From: Chitinophaga alhagiae
GTDB taxonomy: Bacteria; Bacteroidota; Bacteroidia; Chitinophagales; Chitinophagaceae
Length of the DNA: 64,000 bases
Reading direction: 5' to 3'
NCBI RefSeq assembly: GCF_003568665.1
Contig: NZ_QXMH01000001.1
Span: 992,001 to 1,056,000, forward strand
Within the stretch, counting starts at the first letter, position 1; the number at the start of each line of letters is the position of its first letter. The position numbers were made by a program, and so were the translations under genes. Positions 10,401 through 18,982 of this stretch are shown piece by piece. The notes under the pieces were generated by a model. The model searched no databases and had not been told where the DNA came from. It saw nothing but the letters and a program-made list of their open reading frames with translations.

Positions 10401-10830
10401 AAGGCGTGCCGGTGGTTGAATCCGTAACGGTGCCGCGCACTTCTATGCGCTCCACCGCTACTGTTTGCCCCTCCGCGGCCAGGTCTGCCTGCGGGGCAAC
10501 GGGCCTGATAATATAATGCTGCAGGCCATTGGGCGTAAGGGTCAGGCCCAGTTGGGCCAGGCGTATTTTCAGCTCGCGGTCCCAGCCGTTTTTGACCAGC
10601 GTGGTGATGCTGGCGTTCCGCACCTTCTTATGGCCAATGAGTGCTGCGTTGTAACTGAACTTTACGTTCAGCGCCTCTTCCAGGTCAGACAGCAGGGTGC
10701 TCAGCGATGTCATTTCCGCATGGCCGCTTTGTATCCTTGCCGGGAAATTCCTGACGGTGGCATATGTTTGGGAATAGGCATAATGATAGCTGCCAAGCAG
10801 CAACAAGCCACCCAGTAATGTGATCCTCAT
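7474..10830 (-). CDS. SusC/RagA-type TonB-dependent receptor with STN signalling domain
   Basis: This 1118-residue outer-membrane transporter takes up a large nutrient using TonB energy. In order it has a signal peptide (about 1-21), an STN domain (about 40-110) that speaks to FecR, a carboxypeptidase-regulatory-like domain (RGTVTDSTTGTPLPG, from 132), the SusC signature and plug (VLDQFVVTALGIKREEKSLGY at 208-227, then LLVIDGVPYG and MDILKGATAAALYGQRGG), and a long beta barrel ending in an aromatic/Phe residue (LKVTF). The STN domain and the upstream FecR and ECF sigma genes mark it as self-regulating: substrate binding should relay through FecR to the sigma factor. The transcript order is sigma, FecR, SusC, SusD. 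Confidence 0.96.
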   Translation of the reverse strand: MRITLLGGLLLLGSYHYAYSQTYATVRNFPARIQSGHAEMTSLSTLLSDLEEALNVKFSYNAALIGHKKVRNASITTLVKNGWDRELKIRLAQLGLTLTPNGLQHYIIRPVAPQADLAAEGQTVAVERIEVRGTVTDSTTGTPLPGVAVVVKGTSNGTITNTAGAYTLKNVPDNATLVLNMLGYRVTEVPVDGRASIHVTMATENRVLDQFVVTALGIKREEKSLGYAVQKISGEAIQTVKGTNIGTTLTGKISGLVIKNSTEFFQAPTIELRGATPLLVIDGVPYGNLTLRDISPDDIESMDILKGATAAALYGQRGGAGAIIIVTKKGNNSKGLSVTLNSNTMFTAGFLALPKGQTSYSAGLGGEYDPTDYVWGARLDNGEMAQQWNPETKQMENMELTSRGRNNFRNFLEAGYVTNNNISVAQTGEYGSFRVSMTHIHDKGQYPNAKLDMVNFTVGGEIKLGDRFSLESHMGYNKRLSPQIAGKGYGDQGYIYNILMWTGPEYDLSKYRDYWVVPDQQQNWHYKAWYDNPYLMAYEKLKGIDQNTTNASLTATYKVFDGARVILRSGWDFYGHVETRRNPIGINSTRGWNALGMYAFDRSTGYSTNNDLIFTYEKKIGDFAVDALAGGTIYYYKDEYTKASTRNGISIPGFYSLAASVERPDVTATQSAKQVNSLYAKASLGWKNRIFLDVTGRNDWSSSLPKTTGSYFYPSYGASVVLSEFMQLPSWVSFWKLRGSWAQSKNDLAVYATNRTYSITAAAWDGYNAATYPDNLLGADVLPRTDRTWEIGTAAYFLKKRLRLDATYYNKYTYNIPASASVSSTSGFSSKLVNIDETYVRRGVEITADATVLKRGRFQWETILNWSTSRRYYKSLDSVYSADNLWTKVGARVDAVTINDWERDLSGNVIHQANGMPLKSDYKTRIGYLDPSWVWGWGNTFSYGDFSLSFNFDGRVGGLLDNYTDAKMWDTGSHPDSDNNWRYDETVNGKINYVGQGVKVTSGSVVRDKYGQITKDDRQFAANDKAVSYESYARSYQTGIPGGWVDPSFLKLRDVSFAYRVPGAIAGKIGARSASVAVTGQNVFLWTKKFRFVDPDGGSDDVSSPSLRYIGMNLKVTF

Positions 10831-10859
10831 ACTTATGTTTCGTTAGGTAAGTGTGATAA

Positions 10860-11822
10860 CTACTTTGTTTTTTTCTGAATTAGAATGATGTTTTGGTTGA
10901 TACGTTGTGCCTGCAGGTCAAATGTTTTTTCCAGTGTCTTTATGCTTGTTCTAATATCAGTTGACGATAAATAACCCGTGAATACGAGCGCGGATAATGA
11001 CGTGTCCGCAAAACGCAGCTCCTGCCCGAACTCCTGCTGCAGGTGGTATGCCACGCCTGCCAGCGTTTGGTTGCGGAACGTGAGCAGGTTGTCTTTCCAC
11101 GCGGCGTACAACAATGTATCTGCCGGCCTGCGGGAAAAGGTTTTGAGCCCCGGGTCAAAGTCCGCCATCTCACCCGGTTTGAGCAGCATCTCATGTACGT
11201 TCTTCACCGTATTCACCCGTACTTTCACGCTGCCCCTGGTGAGCACTACGCGGGCTTTCCCCCTGCGCGCGTCCACATTAAATTCCGTTCCCAGCACTTC
11301 CACGTCCAGCGCATGCGGCGTATGTACAATGAAAGGTTTGGCGGCCACGGCTTCTACCGCAAAGTAGGCGGCGCCGCTGATCTCCACTTCCCGCCGCTGT
11401 TTCCCGAAATTGCCCGCTACTGTCAGTACGGAACCGGGTTTCAGTTGTACGGTAGTACCGTCTTGCAGGCGGATGGTTTTGGCCGTGTCCCCGTCTGCCA
11501 CCATGATGGTATCCGCCGGCGGGCGCATCCATACATACCAGCCGGCACAGGCCGCTATGCCCAGTACCATGGCCGCCGCCGCCATGCGCCACCAGTTAAC
11601 GCGGCGGGGCGCGGGGCGTACTGCCGTAATGGTGCTGTACACCAGTTCCGCTTCTTCCACCGTCATTGCCGGGCCGCCGGGCGCCAGGTCTTCCGGCATG
11701 GGCAGGTCTTCCGCGGACCCTCCATCCAGCAGATATTCGCGTATATATTCCTTTTCACCCGGCGTGGCAGTGCCTTCCGCAAAACGAATAAAGAGCGCTT
11801 TGATGTTTTCCTTTTCCTCCAT
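10860..11822 (-). CDS. FecR-family anti-sigma factor (DUF4974)
   Basis: This inner-membrane protein holds the ECF sigma factor in check and receives the signal from the SusC STN domain. The 320 residues comprise a cytoplasmic N-terminus (about 1-75), one membrane helix (RMAAAAMVLGIAACAGWYVW, about 78-98), a periplasmic FecR domain with the DGTTVQLKPGSVL and GAAYFAVEA blocks, and a C-terminal DUF4974 domain. It lies 29 bp upstream of susC and 65 bp downstream of the sigma gene, all on one strand. Confidence 0.94.
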   Translation of the reverse strand: MEEKENIKALFIRFAEGTATPGEKEYIREYLLDGGSAEDLPMPEDLAPGGPAMTVEEAELVYSTITAVRPAPRRVNWWRMAAAAMVLGIAACAGWYVWMRPPADTIMVADGDTAKTIRLQDGTTVQLKPGSVLTVAGNFGKQRREVEISGAAYFAVEAVAAKPFIVHTPHALDVEVLGTEFNVDARRGKARVVLTRGSVKVRVNTVKNVHEMLLKPGEMADFDPGLKTFSRRPADTLLYAAWKDNLLTFRNQTLAGVAYHLQQEFGQELRFADTSLSALVFTGYLSSTDIRTSIKTLEKTFDLQAQRINQNIILIQKKTK

Positions 11823-11887
11823 AAGTGTGTCTGCAATAAGTAATACGACCGGGAAAGAAAGAGGGACGATCCTCCGTGAAAAAAAAT

Positions 11888-12511
11888 TTACAGCTCGATC
11901 TGAAAGGCTACTGCTATGGCTATGGCTACCAACATTTCATTATGTCCGCCTAATTGTTCACGTAATATGCGCGTTGCTTTTACGATCTGGTCTTTCACTG
12001 TGTTGCGGGAAATACCGAGGCGTTCGGCAATTTCCTCATGGCTGAGCCCATCAAAGCGGCTCATCCTGAATATCTGGCGCCGCTGCGGCGGCAGGTTGTC
12101 TATTATACGGGCCTGGGCTTCCTCCAGCTCGCGGAGAATAACCCGGTGGTCTGTACCGGCCACACTGCCGGGTTGATGATACAGAATATGCTGGCGCAGC
12201 TTTTCACTGTGCATGGCCTTCTTCAGGTAATCAAACACGTAGTTGCGGATGGCGCTGAAGAGGTAGGCTTTAATGGAGAGGTTGCCGTTGAGGTGGCCGC
12301 GGTTGATCCATGTTTTCATAAATACCTCCTGCACCGCGTCCAGCGCTATTTCCCTGGAGCGGGTCAATTTGCAGGCATAACCGAAAACAGGTTGATGGTA
12401 TTTGGAAAAGAGACGACGGAACGCCGCTTCGTCACCCTGGTTTACCAGTTCACACAGGAGCACATCCTCATCCGTGGCGTATTGATTGTTCACTTGTGCA
12501 TTCATATCCAT
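11888..12511 (-). CDS. ECF RNA polymerase sigma-70 factor, FecI-like
   Basis: The 207-residue protein has sigma region 2 (about 27-95, with the DAVQEVFMKTW promoter-melting block) and region 4 (about 135-190, with the helix-turn-helix LSHEEIAERLGISRNTVKDQI). It belongs to the large Bacteroidota ECF family paired with FecR and SusC genes and should drive transcription of this locus. About 17 residues follow region 4 and end in a hydrophobic stretch (MLVAIAIAVAFQIEL), which is unusual for a soluble sigma factor and may be a membrane-proximal tail. The promoter is not clear: TATTTTG about 10 nt upstream is one base short of the consensus. Confidence 0.93.
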   Translation of the reverse strand: MDMNAQVNNQYATDEDVLLCELVNQGDEAAFRRLFSKYHQPVFGYACKLTRSREIALDAVQEVFMKTWINRGHLNGNLSIKAYLFSAIRNYVFDYLKKAMHSEKLRQHILYHQPGSVAGTDHRVILRELEEAQARIIDNLPPQRRQIFRMSRFDGLSHEEIAERLGISRNTVKDQIVKATRILREQLGGHNEMLVAIAIAVAFQIEL

Positions 12512-12650
12512 CTGGCATACAAAATATCAAATAAATGACAATTCCCGGAATTGCACGGTTAAATTTCCGTGAAGGCATTTATTTGCATTCATATACAATT
12601 GGTTATCTGGCTGCTTGACACAAGCGGCGATTGGCAAGGCTTACAGGTCA

Positions 12651-13259
12651 TTATTTACCGGTAGCCACACAGGCAAAGGGATCCTGGTCCCCGGGCGCCA
12701 CGCGCTTGTCTTTAGACCAGCAGAAATTCATGGCCTGGCTGGTAACGCTGACCAGCACAATGTTCACCTTGGTGCCTTTGCGGGAATTGGAGGCTGGTAC
12801 GGAGCCGGTGCCTTTTTCGGGGATGTTGTGTACGGTATACTGCTCTGTTTTGAATACGTTGCCGTTGCCACGGAGGTATTGCACGGCCACTACGGCATTA
12901 TCTATGGGGTATTCCGTCTGGTTGCGAACGGTGATCTTCAGGTCTTTGATGCCGCCCAGGAAGCCGGTTTTGTAATCTCCCGTGTTGATGGAAATATATT
13001 GTTTCCAGTTGCGGCGGTAGTACTCCCGCCTGTCTACGAACTGGGCCTGGGCCTGCACCTGCAGGTCTTTGCGGTCTGCTATCTGCTGGGCGTTGCGGCT
13101 GCTGAGGGTGAGGCTGTTGCGCAGGTCGCGGTTTTCCCTGATCAGCCGCTCATTCTCACGGAGCAACTGGCCGGCCCGCTTCTGCTCCGCGCAGGACTTT
13201 ACGCCCAGCGCCAGGATGAAAACACCTAATACCGCAAACAAGATCCATCTTTGAGTCAT
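12651..13259 (-). CDS. Membrane-anchored protein of unknown function
   Basis: I do not recognise this 202-residue protein. It starts with a hydrophobic segment (WILFAVLGVFILALGVKSC) that could be a membrane anchor or a lipoprotein-like signal, though the sequence before Cys23 is not a clean lipobox. A charged coiled coil follows (about 25-75, RENERLIRENRDLRNSL), then a globular part of about 125 residues (KDLKITVRNQTEYPIDNAVVAVQYLRGNG) that looks like a beta-sandwich with a transglutaminase-like or FN3-like pattern. It is probably exposed on the periplasmic side. It stands alone between the FecI locus and the export operon, with a terminator upstream. Confidence 0.7.
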   Translation of the reverse strand: MTQRWILFAVLGVFILALGVKSCAEQKRAGQLLRENERLIRENRDLRNSLTLSSRNAQQIADRKDLQVQAQAQFVDRREYYRRNWKQYISINTGDYKTGFLGGIKDLKITVRNQTEYPIDNAVVAVQYLRGNGNVFKTEQYTVHNIPEKGTGSVPASNSRKGTKVNIVLVSVTSQAMNFCWSKDKRVAPGDQDPFACVATGK

Positions 13260-13277
13260 ACAGTTGTTACAGAAAAA

Positions 13278-13308
13278 ATAATGCCGGATTTCATGGGGCC
13301 GGCATTAT
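13278..13308 (-). terminator. Intrinsic terminator of the TolC export operon
   Basis: On the minus strand ATAATGCCGG and CCGGCATTAT form a 10-bp stem with an 11-nt loop, followed by a run of T. It lies after the tolC-like gene. The remaining bases between 13309 and 13450 hold nothing I recognise. Confidence 0.8.
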
Positions 13309-13450
13309 TGACAGCTCGGGCGCCGTAGTTAATTTACACAGCACGCCATACCGCAAGCGGGGCGTTTCATTTTCAGCAATCAGGCGTTGCGGTCGTTTTG
13401 CCAGCGCCCGTAGCGGCCTTCCGGCAATGGGAGCGCTTCTTCCGCTCCGC

Positions 13451-14923
13451 CTACTTCTCCGTGAACTCGTAGCTGATCCGCCTGTCTTGCTCAAAATCAT
13501 ACAGGGTAAGCCTGCGCACGGTGTAGTAGGCGTTCCAGAAATTACGCAGGGCGGCAATATACCCCTGGCTGGCCTGGTCTTTTTCCTGCTGCGCCAGGTT
13601 CAGGTCTGTAATGGATATTTTGCCAATGAGGTAACGCTGCTTTGTGATCTCGTACCGCAGGCGGGCAATGGTGTCCGCCTTGGTGGCGCTGGCCAGCAGT
13701 TTTTTCTGGATGTTGAACTGCTGGGTTTGCAGGTATACTTCCTGCTCAAAGGAGCGCTCTGCCTGCTGCACGTCTATCTCTATCAGGTCCCGGTTGGCTT
13801 TGGCCTGCCGAACGCGGTTGCGCGCGCGGCCCCAGTCCATAATAGGAATGGCTATGCCCACGGAAAGGTTCTGCTGCACGTCCCCGCCGCGGTATACCCC
13901 GCGGAAGGTGGAATCGTTGTTAGACTGCCCCAGCTGCGCCCGCAGGTTGAACTCGTAGCCGCTGTAAGCGCGGGCCTCGGCCACATCCTGCTCCGCTTCC
14001 AGCCGCCTGCGCCGGAACTCCAGCACAGACTGGCGGTTGTTGCCGGCCTCGGCCACCGCTTTGTCTAGCGGTACGTCAAACAACGGCGTGTTATTGGGCA
14101 GGTTCAGTGCTATATCAGCGTCTTTCGGCATGTTCAGGAAACGTTTCAGCTCCTGGTAGGCAATTTCTTTCTGCAGCGTGGCCTGCTCCAGGGAGTTGCG
14201 GGCATTGAGCAGGCTCAGCTCTATCTGCAGCAGCTCGTTCTCCGCTATTTTGCCCAGGTCAAAACGGCCCTTGGATATTTTATACAGCGTGTCTGTATTC
14301 TGTACGTTCAGCTGGTAGATATTTTCCTGCGTTTGCGCGGCCAGCGCGGCAAAAAAGTAGCCGGAGGCATCCAGCGCCACCCGCTCCAGGTCTTCTACGT
14401 AAGTACGCTTGCTTTCCTCATAGAGGATGGGTGATATTCTGCGCTCCCAGTAGTACGGGTTGTACACTACAGACGGCTGGTTGTAGTTGATGGAAAACGG
14501 GGTGGCCAGGTACGCCGTTCTTTTATCAGGCGAGAACTGGTCAAACCGCGCCAGGTCTGACCGTACGGAAAAGATACCGCCCGTCCACGGTACCGCCTGG
14601 CGCAAGCCCAGGCCCAATGAGGTGTTGGAAGTTGAACGGCGGCGGTATTCAATTTTACCGTCCGGCTGCAGCACCTCCACCGTTTCGCCCATGGGGCTGC
14701 TGTTGTTGGAAAGGTCCAGCACCAGTTGCGGCATCTGCCCCGCCCTGAAGTACCGGTAAGCATAGAGGGAGTTCAACGCCCGGCTTTGCGCGCGGTAATA
14801 GGAGGGCGAACTTCGCTGCGCCATGCTCACTACATCCTGCAATACCATTTTCTGCTGCGCACTGGCGGTTATCACAATGCTCATAGCGCAGAGGGAAATA
14901 AAAAAGAGTTTGATTCTAGGCAT
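13451..14923 (-). CDS. TolC-family outer-membrane efflux protein
   Basis: This 490-residue protein should form the outer-membrane channel of a three-part exporter. It begins with a Sec signal peptide (MPRIKLFFISLCAMSIVITASAQ) and then shows two long heptad-rich alpha-helical repeats typical of outer-membrane efflux proteins (for example ENELLQIELSLLNARNSLEQ and ITDLNLAQQEKDQAS). The ATG at 14923 is chosen over one five codons upstream because it directly begins the signal peptide. It overlaps the stop codon of the permease gene by 8 nt, a coupling arrangement. Confidence 0.92.
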   Translation of the reverse strand: MPRIKLFFISLCAMSIVITASAQQKMVLQDVVSMAQRSSPSYYRAQSRALNSLYAYRYFRAGQMPQLVLDLSNNSSPMGETVEVLQPDGKIEYRRRSTSNTSLGLGLRQAVPWTGGIFSVRSDLARFDQFSPDKRTAYLATPFSINYNQPSVVYNPYYWERRISPILYEESKRTYVEDLERVALDASGYFFAALAAQTQENIYQLNVQNTDTLYKISKGRFDLGKIAENELLQIELSLLNARNSLEQATLQKEIAYQELKRFLNMPKDADIALNLPNNTPLFDVPLDKAVAEAGNNRQSVLEFRRRRLEAEQDVAEARAYSGYEFNLRAQLGQSNNDSTFRGVYRGGDVQQNLSVGIAIPIMDWGRARNRVRQAKANRDLIEIDVQQAERSFEQEVYLQTQQFNIQKKLLASATKADTIARLRYEITKQRYLIGKISITDLNLAQQEKDQASQGYIAALRNFWNAYYTVRRLTLYDFEQDRRISYEFTEK

Positions 14924-16262
14924 GACGTAAACATTCAATCGGGTTCTGGTTAGCCGCCTTCCGGGCCGGGGATATCCCGAATATCAGCCCAACGGAAGAA
15001 GCCAGCACAAAAGATAAAAGGATGGAAATAACGGAGATGATCGTTTTAATATCGGCCACCTTGTCTACAGTATACGCCCCCAGCACGCCGAGGAGTATCC
15101 CTATAAAACCGCCGCAGAGGCTGATGAGCACGGCCTCAAAAAGGAACTGCATCACAATGTCCCTTTTCTGTGCGCCAAGGGCCATGCGGATGCCTATTTC
15201 TTTGGTGCGTTCCAGCACGGAAGCCAGCATAATGTTCATGATGCCGATGCCGCCCACCAGCAGGGAAATTCCCGCAATGGCGCTGAGCACTATATTGAAC
15301 ACATCTTTCGTTTTCTGTTGCTGCTGCAACAGCTGCTCGGGTATGCTCACTTCAAAGTCCATCACGTCACTGTGCCGGCGCTTCAGCATGCGGCTGATGA
15401 TGCCGGCGGAGGCCGTGAGCTGCTCCGGCTGATGCACTTTCACCACCAGTTGGTCCAGCTGGTGAACAGACTGGCTAACGGGCTGGTTGCGGTTCTCGTC
15501 AGACTCGAACCAGCTGCGGTGTTCGATGCGGATGGCCGGGTTGCGGTACCGCACCAGGGTGGTGCGGATGGGCACATAAATATCCATGTTGTAGTCCCGG
15601 ATGCCAAGGTTCTGCTTGGTGGCGCTGCTGATGAGCTTTTCATCCGTTACCCCTATGATCTTGAGCCACTGCTGGCCGCATTTGATCACCTTGCCCAGCG
15701 GATCTTCCGAAATGAAGAATTTCCTTTTCACCCCCGCGCCAATGATGCATACGCCTTCGCCGCCGCCCAGCTGCTGCTCGTTGAACATTTTGCCGGAAGA
15801 GAGGCCGATGTTGTTAAGGGCAAAAAAAGACGGCTCCACGCCTACCATTTTCAGGCGCTTGCTTTTGCCGCTGTAGATCACGTCCTGCTCCAGTATCATT
15901 TCCGGGCTGATGGCCTCTACGGTGGGCACCATTTTCAGGATGCTGTGGGCATCCTGCAGGCTGAGGCCCTTGGAGAACTTTTTCTTTTCTTCTTCGGTGT
16001 TCTTGCCCTGGGCCGCTTTCTCTTCCTCATCTTTTTTGTCTTCCAGCACCGGTTTGATCACAATGTTATTGACGCCCACCAGTTTCATCTGGTTCATGAT
16101 CTCTTCTTTTGCGCCCCGGCCAATGGCCAGCATGGCAATTACCGCGCCTACGCCGAAAATAATGCCCAGCGCGGTCAGGAAAGACCGGAGGCGGTTGGCC
16201 ACAAGCGAGTCCAGCGCAATATTGAGATTGTTCATGTTACGGGCTCCCCATACTTTTCGCAT
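14916..16262 (-). CDS. MacB/FtsX-type ABC transporter permease without an ATPase domain
   Basis: The 448-residue protein has the MacB permease layout: one N-terminal membrane helix (FLTALGIIFGVGAVIAMLAIG), a large periplasmic domain with an inserted charged, Lys/Glu-rich stretch (DKKDEEEKAAQGKNTEEEKKK), and three C-terminal helices with the FtsX-family GGIGIMNIMLASVLERTKEIGIRMALGA motif. E. coli MacB carries its ATPase in the same chain. Here none is fused and none lies in the operon, so the energy source must come from elsewhere. The gene sits between the adaptor (11 bp upstream) and tolC (overlap 8 nt). An inner ATG at 16235 is an alternative start with a better purine-rich lead. Confidence 0.9.
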   Translation of the reverse strand: MRKVWGARNMNNLNIALDSLVANRLRSFLTALGIIFGVGAVIAMLAIGRGAKEEIMNQMKLVGVNNIVIKPVLEDKKDEEEKAAQGKNTEEEKKKFSKGLSLQDAHSILKMVPTVEAISPEMILEQDVIYSGKSKRLKMVGVEPSFFALNNIGLSSGKMFNEQQLGGGEGVCIIGAGVKRKFFISEDPLGKVIKCGQQWLKIIGVTDEKLISSATKQNLGIRDYNMDIYVPIRTTLVRYRNPAIRIEHRSWFESDENRNQPVSQSVHQLDQLVVKVHQPEQLTASAGIISRMLKRRHSDVMDFEVSIPEQLLQQQQKTKDVFNIVLSAIAGISLLVGGIGIMNIMLASVLERTKEIGIRMALGAQKRDIVMQFLFEAVLISLCGGFIGILLGVLGAYTVDKVADIKTIISVISILLSFVLASSVGLIFGISPARKAANQNPIECLRHA

Positions 16263-16273
16263 GCTGTTCGTTT

Positions 16274-17524
16274 TTATTTGAGGAGAGTGATCTTGTTATC
16301 CTTTGCAGTGGGAGGCTCTGCCATGTACAGCCTGTCTCCCGCTTCCAGGCCCTTTTCCACCACTACTTCTTCATCGTTGCTTTTACCCAGCTTCACTTCG
16401 CGCTTTTCAATGGCGTTGCCTCTGCTGACGTATACGTAGCTGTGCGTTTTTTCGCTGAACACGCATTCCAGCGGAATGATCATCTTGTCCGGTATCTGGT
16501 TGATGAGGATGTTGTTGGAAGTGGTCATGCCGGGTTTGAGAATGGAGTCTACCTTATCCAGCTTGATCATCACTTCAAACACTTTGGCATTGGAGCCGGG
16601 GCGGTTCTCTCCGATGTTGGCCACGGAGGTGACCATGCCGCTGAGCTTTACTTCGGGGAAGGCATCCAGGCCCATGGTCACTTTCTGTTCTTTTTTGATC
16701 TTGCTGATGTCTACTTCATTGATGTAGGTTTTGGACATCATGCTGGACAGGTCCGGCAGCATGGCCAGGCGCGGGTCCCAGGAGCGGATGGCGGAGCCGG
16801 CTTTCTTTTTACCGCCGGCGGCATAGTCTACGATATATACCAGCAGCCCTTTTTTGGGGGCGGTAATGCGGAATTTGCTGCGCAGCTCTTCCAGGTTATT
16901 GACCTGCTCCTGGCGGCGTTTCACCTCACGGGCGGCCTGGTCCATTTTGGCGGCGGCCTGCCGCTGCTGGATCTTGTACTTTTCCATGAGCTGGTCCAGG
17001 TCACGCTGGGCCTTTTCCAGGTCCAGCTCCGCCTGGCGGATGGTGGCCGGGGGCTCAAACTTGCTCAGTTCCAGGGCCAGCTTCTTCTGCTCCATCTGGA
17101 ACCGGAGGTTCTGCATGTTGTCTCGTGATTCCCGCATCTGCAGGGTGGTATCCAGCGAGGTTTGAGACAGGGTGGTGAGCGCCCTGTCCAGCTCCAGCTG
17201 CACGTCTCCTATCTTTTTGTTCACCACGGCGGGGTCAAGGGAGGCAATGTAGTCACCCTCCTTTACATGGCTGCCTTCGGCCACCATGTCCTGTATCTTG
17301 ATCTCCTCATAGATCTGGTTGGATTGAAGGCCGGAAGGGGCCTGGATGTAAACGGTATTTTCCGCCATCAGTTCACCGGGGCTGACCACCACATCGCGGA
17401 AATTGCCTTTTTTTACTTCAATGATCGGGATAACGCCCGCAGGTTTGCTTGCAAATACGTAGTAGAATACTACCAGGCAAACAATTAGGGATGCGGCAAT
17501 GAGCCACCATTTTTTCTTGAACAT
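16274..17524 (-). CDS. HlyD/MacA-type periplasmic adaptor protein
   Basis: This 416-residue membrane-fusion protein should link the inner-membrane permease to the TolC channel. It has one N-terminal membrane anchor (KWWLIAASLIVCLVVFYYVF), a split barrel-sandwich/lipoyl domain, a long coiled coil (about 100-235, rich in Glu, Lys and Gln) and a C-terminal beta-barrel with the KLSGMVTSVANIGE and PGMTTSNNILINQIPDK blocks. The start is the ATG at 17524. It is the first gene of a three-gene operon. Confidence 0.92.
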   Translation of the reverse strand: MFKKKWWLIAASLIVCLVVFYYVFASKPAGVIPIIEVKKGNFRDVVVSPGELMAENTVYIQAPSGLQSNQIYEEIKIQDMVAEGSHVKEGDYIASLDPAVVNKKIGDVQLELDRALTTLSQTSLDTTLQMRESRDNMQNLRFQMEQKKLALELSKFEPPATIRQAELDLEKAQRDLDQLMEKYKIQQRQAAAKMDQAAREVKRRQEQVNNLEELRSKFRITAPKKGLLVYIVDYAAGGKKKAGSAIRSWDPRLAMLPDLSSMMSKTYINEVDISKIKKEQKVTMGLDAFPEVKLSGMVTSVANIGENRPGSNAKVFEVMIKLDKVDSILKPGMTTSNNILINQIPDKMIIPLECVFSEKTHSYVYVSRGNAIEKREVKLGKSNDEEVVVEKGLEAGDRLYMAEPPTAKDNKITLLK

Positions 17525-17800
17525 AGGCAAAATGCGTGTGTAATAGTTAAGTTATCAAAGGGTCAATTGAGCGCTGCGTCCGTTCTGCTGCTTCTATGGT
17601 TTCCTATCGGGATGCACGGGATCACTTTTTCCATAAAAAAATGAGGATTTTTTTTCAACTCCACGCGGAATCCTTTCATAAATATATACGCCGAAGACTA
17701 AACGAAATGTTAATTGTGACAGACTGCACGGGTCCTGGGATAAAAGGCTGAAAATGCCGGATTCTCTGCGCGAAATAATTAACGGAACAACATTAACTTT

Positions 17801-17808
17801 TATTTTTG
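17801..17808 (+). promoter_or_regulatory. -7 box (TATTTTTG) of the GNAT-like gene
   Basis: TATTTTTG ends 13 nt before the ATG at 17822 and 4 nt before the ATG at 17813. A transcript beginning at the usual distance would leave a leader of under 10 nt to 17822. Confidence 0.5.
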
Positions 17809-17821
17809 TAAAATGCGCCCG

Positions 17822-18982
17822 ATGCAATTAATTATTGTAGAAAATGAAAAAACCGCCCGGCAGTTCCTGGATGTGCATGTGGAGCTGAACCGGGGGCAAG
17901 ACGGCTGGATACAGCCGCTGGACAAGGATATAGAAGAAGTTTTTGACCCTTCCAGGAACAAGGCCTTCCGTTCCGGGGAGTGCATCCGCTGGGTGATGAC
18001 AGACGGGCAGGGCCGCCTTACCGGGCGCATTGCCGCCTTTGTGAACAAAAAATACCGCACCAAGGGAGACGATGTGCCCGTGGGCGGCGTCGGGTTCTTT
18101 GATTGTATTCATGACCAGGAAGCCGCTAACCTGCTTTTCAACACCGCCAAGGCCTGGCTGCTGGAAAGGGGCATGGGCGCCATGGACGGCCCCATCAACT
18201 TCGGGGACCGGGACCGCTGGTGGGGGCTGCAGGTGGAAGGGTACAAAAATCCGCCCTATGGCATGAGCTATAACCCGCCCTACTACCAGCAACTGTTTGA
18301 AAACTATGGTTTCAGGCTGTTTTTCAACCAGATCTGCTTTGCCCTGAACGTGCATGACCGGATACAGGATAAGTTCTATACCCGGCACGCCGCCCTGGCC
18401 GCAGACCCCGCCTATTCCGCCAGTCACATAAAAAAAGACAGGCTGGAGAAATTTGCGCAAGACTTTACCACCATTTACAACAAGGCATGGGCCGGCCACG
18501 GCGGCGGCAAGGAAATCACCAAAGAGCAGACCCTGGTGCTGTTCAAAAAGATGAAACCCGTGATGGACGAGAAGATTGTGTGGTTTGCCTATTATAATAA
18601 CGAGCCTATTGCCTGCTGGCTGAACCTGCCGGAGCTGAACCAGTATTTTAAACATATGGGCGGCAAATTCGGCCTGTTGCAGAAACTGAAGTTCCTGTGG
18701 CTGAAAATGACCGGCTCCTGCCGCAAGTTCACGGGTATTGTGTTTGGCGTGGTGCCGGAGTTCCAGGCCAAAGGGGTGGACGCCTATATTATTGTTGAAG
18801 GCGGCAATATCATACAGGCCGAAAAGCTGTATGACGACTATGAAATGCAGTGGATCGGGGATTTTAACCCGAAAATGATCAATATAGCGGAAAGCCTGGG
18901 CACCTACCGCAGCCGGCGGCTGGTTACCTACCGCTACCTGTTTGACCGGGAAAAGGCCTTCAAAAGGCACCCGATGGTGTAG
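17822..18982 (+). CDS. GNAT-like N-acetyltransferase-fold protein, YghO-like
   Basis: The 386-residue protein resembles the long, poorly studied GNAT-fold family that includes E. coli YghO. Marks are the N-terminal block ending in WIQPLDKDIEEVFDPSRNKAF, the GPINFGDRDRWWGLQVEGY segment, NPPYYQQLFENYGF and the C-terminal FGVVPEFQAKGVDAYIIV, which matches the acetyl-CoA-binding core of GNAT proteins. The substrate is unknown. The ATG at 17822 is preferred over 17813 because it fits family N-termini and the promoter position. No partner genes are near. The 254 bp between this gene and dnaX hold nothing clear apart from the dnaX control signals. Confidence 0.72.
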   Translation: MQLIIVENEKTARQFLDVHVELNRGQDGWIQPLDKDIEEVFDPSRNKAFRSGECIRWVMTDGQGRLTGRIAAFVNKKYRTKGDDVPVGGVGFFDCIHDQEAANLLFNTAKAWLLERGMGAMDGPINFGDRDRWWGLQVEGYKNPPYGMSYNPPYYQQLFENYGFRLFFNQICFALNVHDRIQDKFYTRHAALAADPAYSASHIKKDRLEKFAQDFTTIYNKAWAGHGGGKEITKEQTLVLFKKMKPVMDEKIVWFAYYNNEPIACWLNLPELNQYFKHMGGKFGLLQKLKFLWLKMTGSCRKFTGIVFGVVPEFQAKGVDAYIIVEGGNIIQAEKLYDDYEMQWIGDFNPKMINIAESLGTYRSRRLVTYRYLFDREKAFKRHPMV

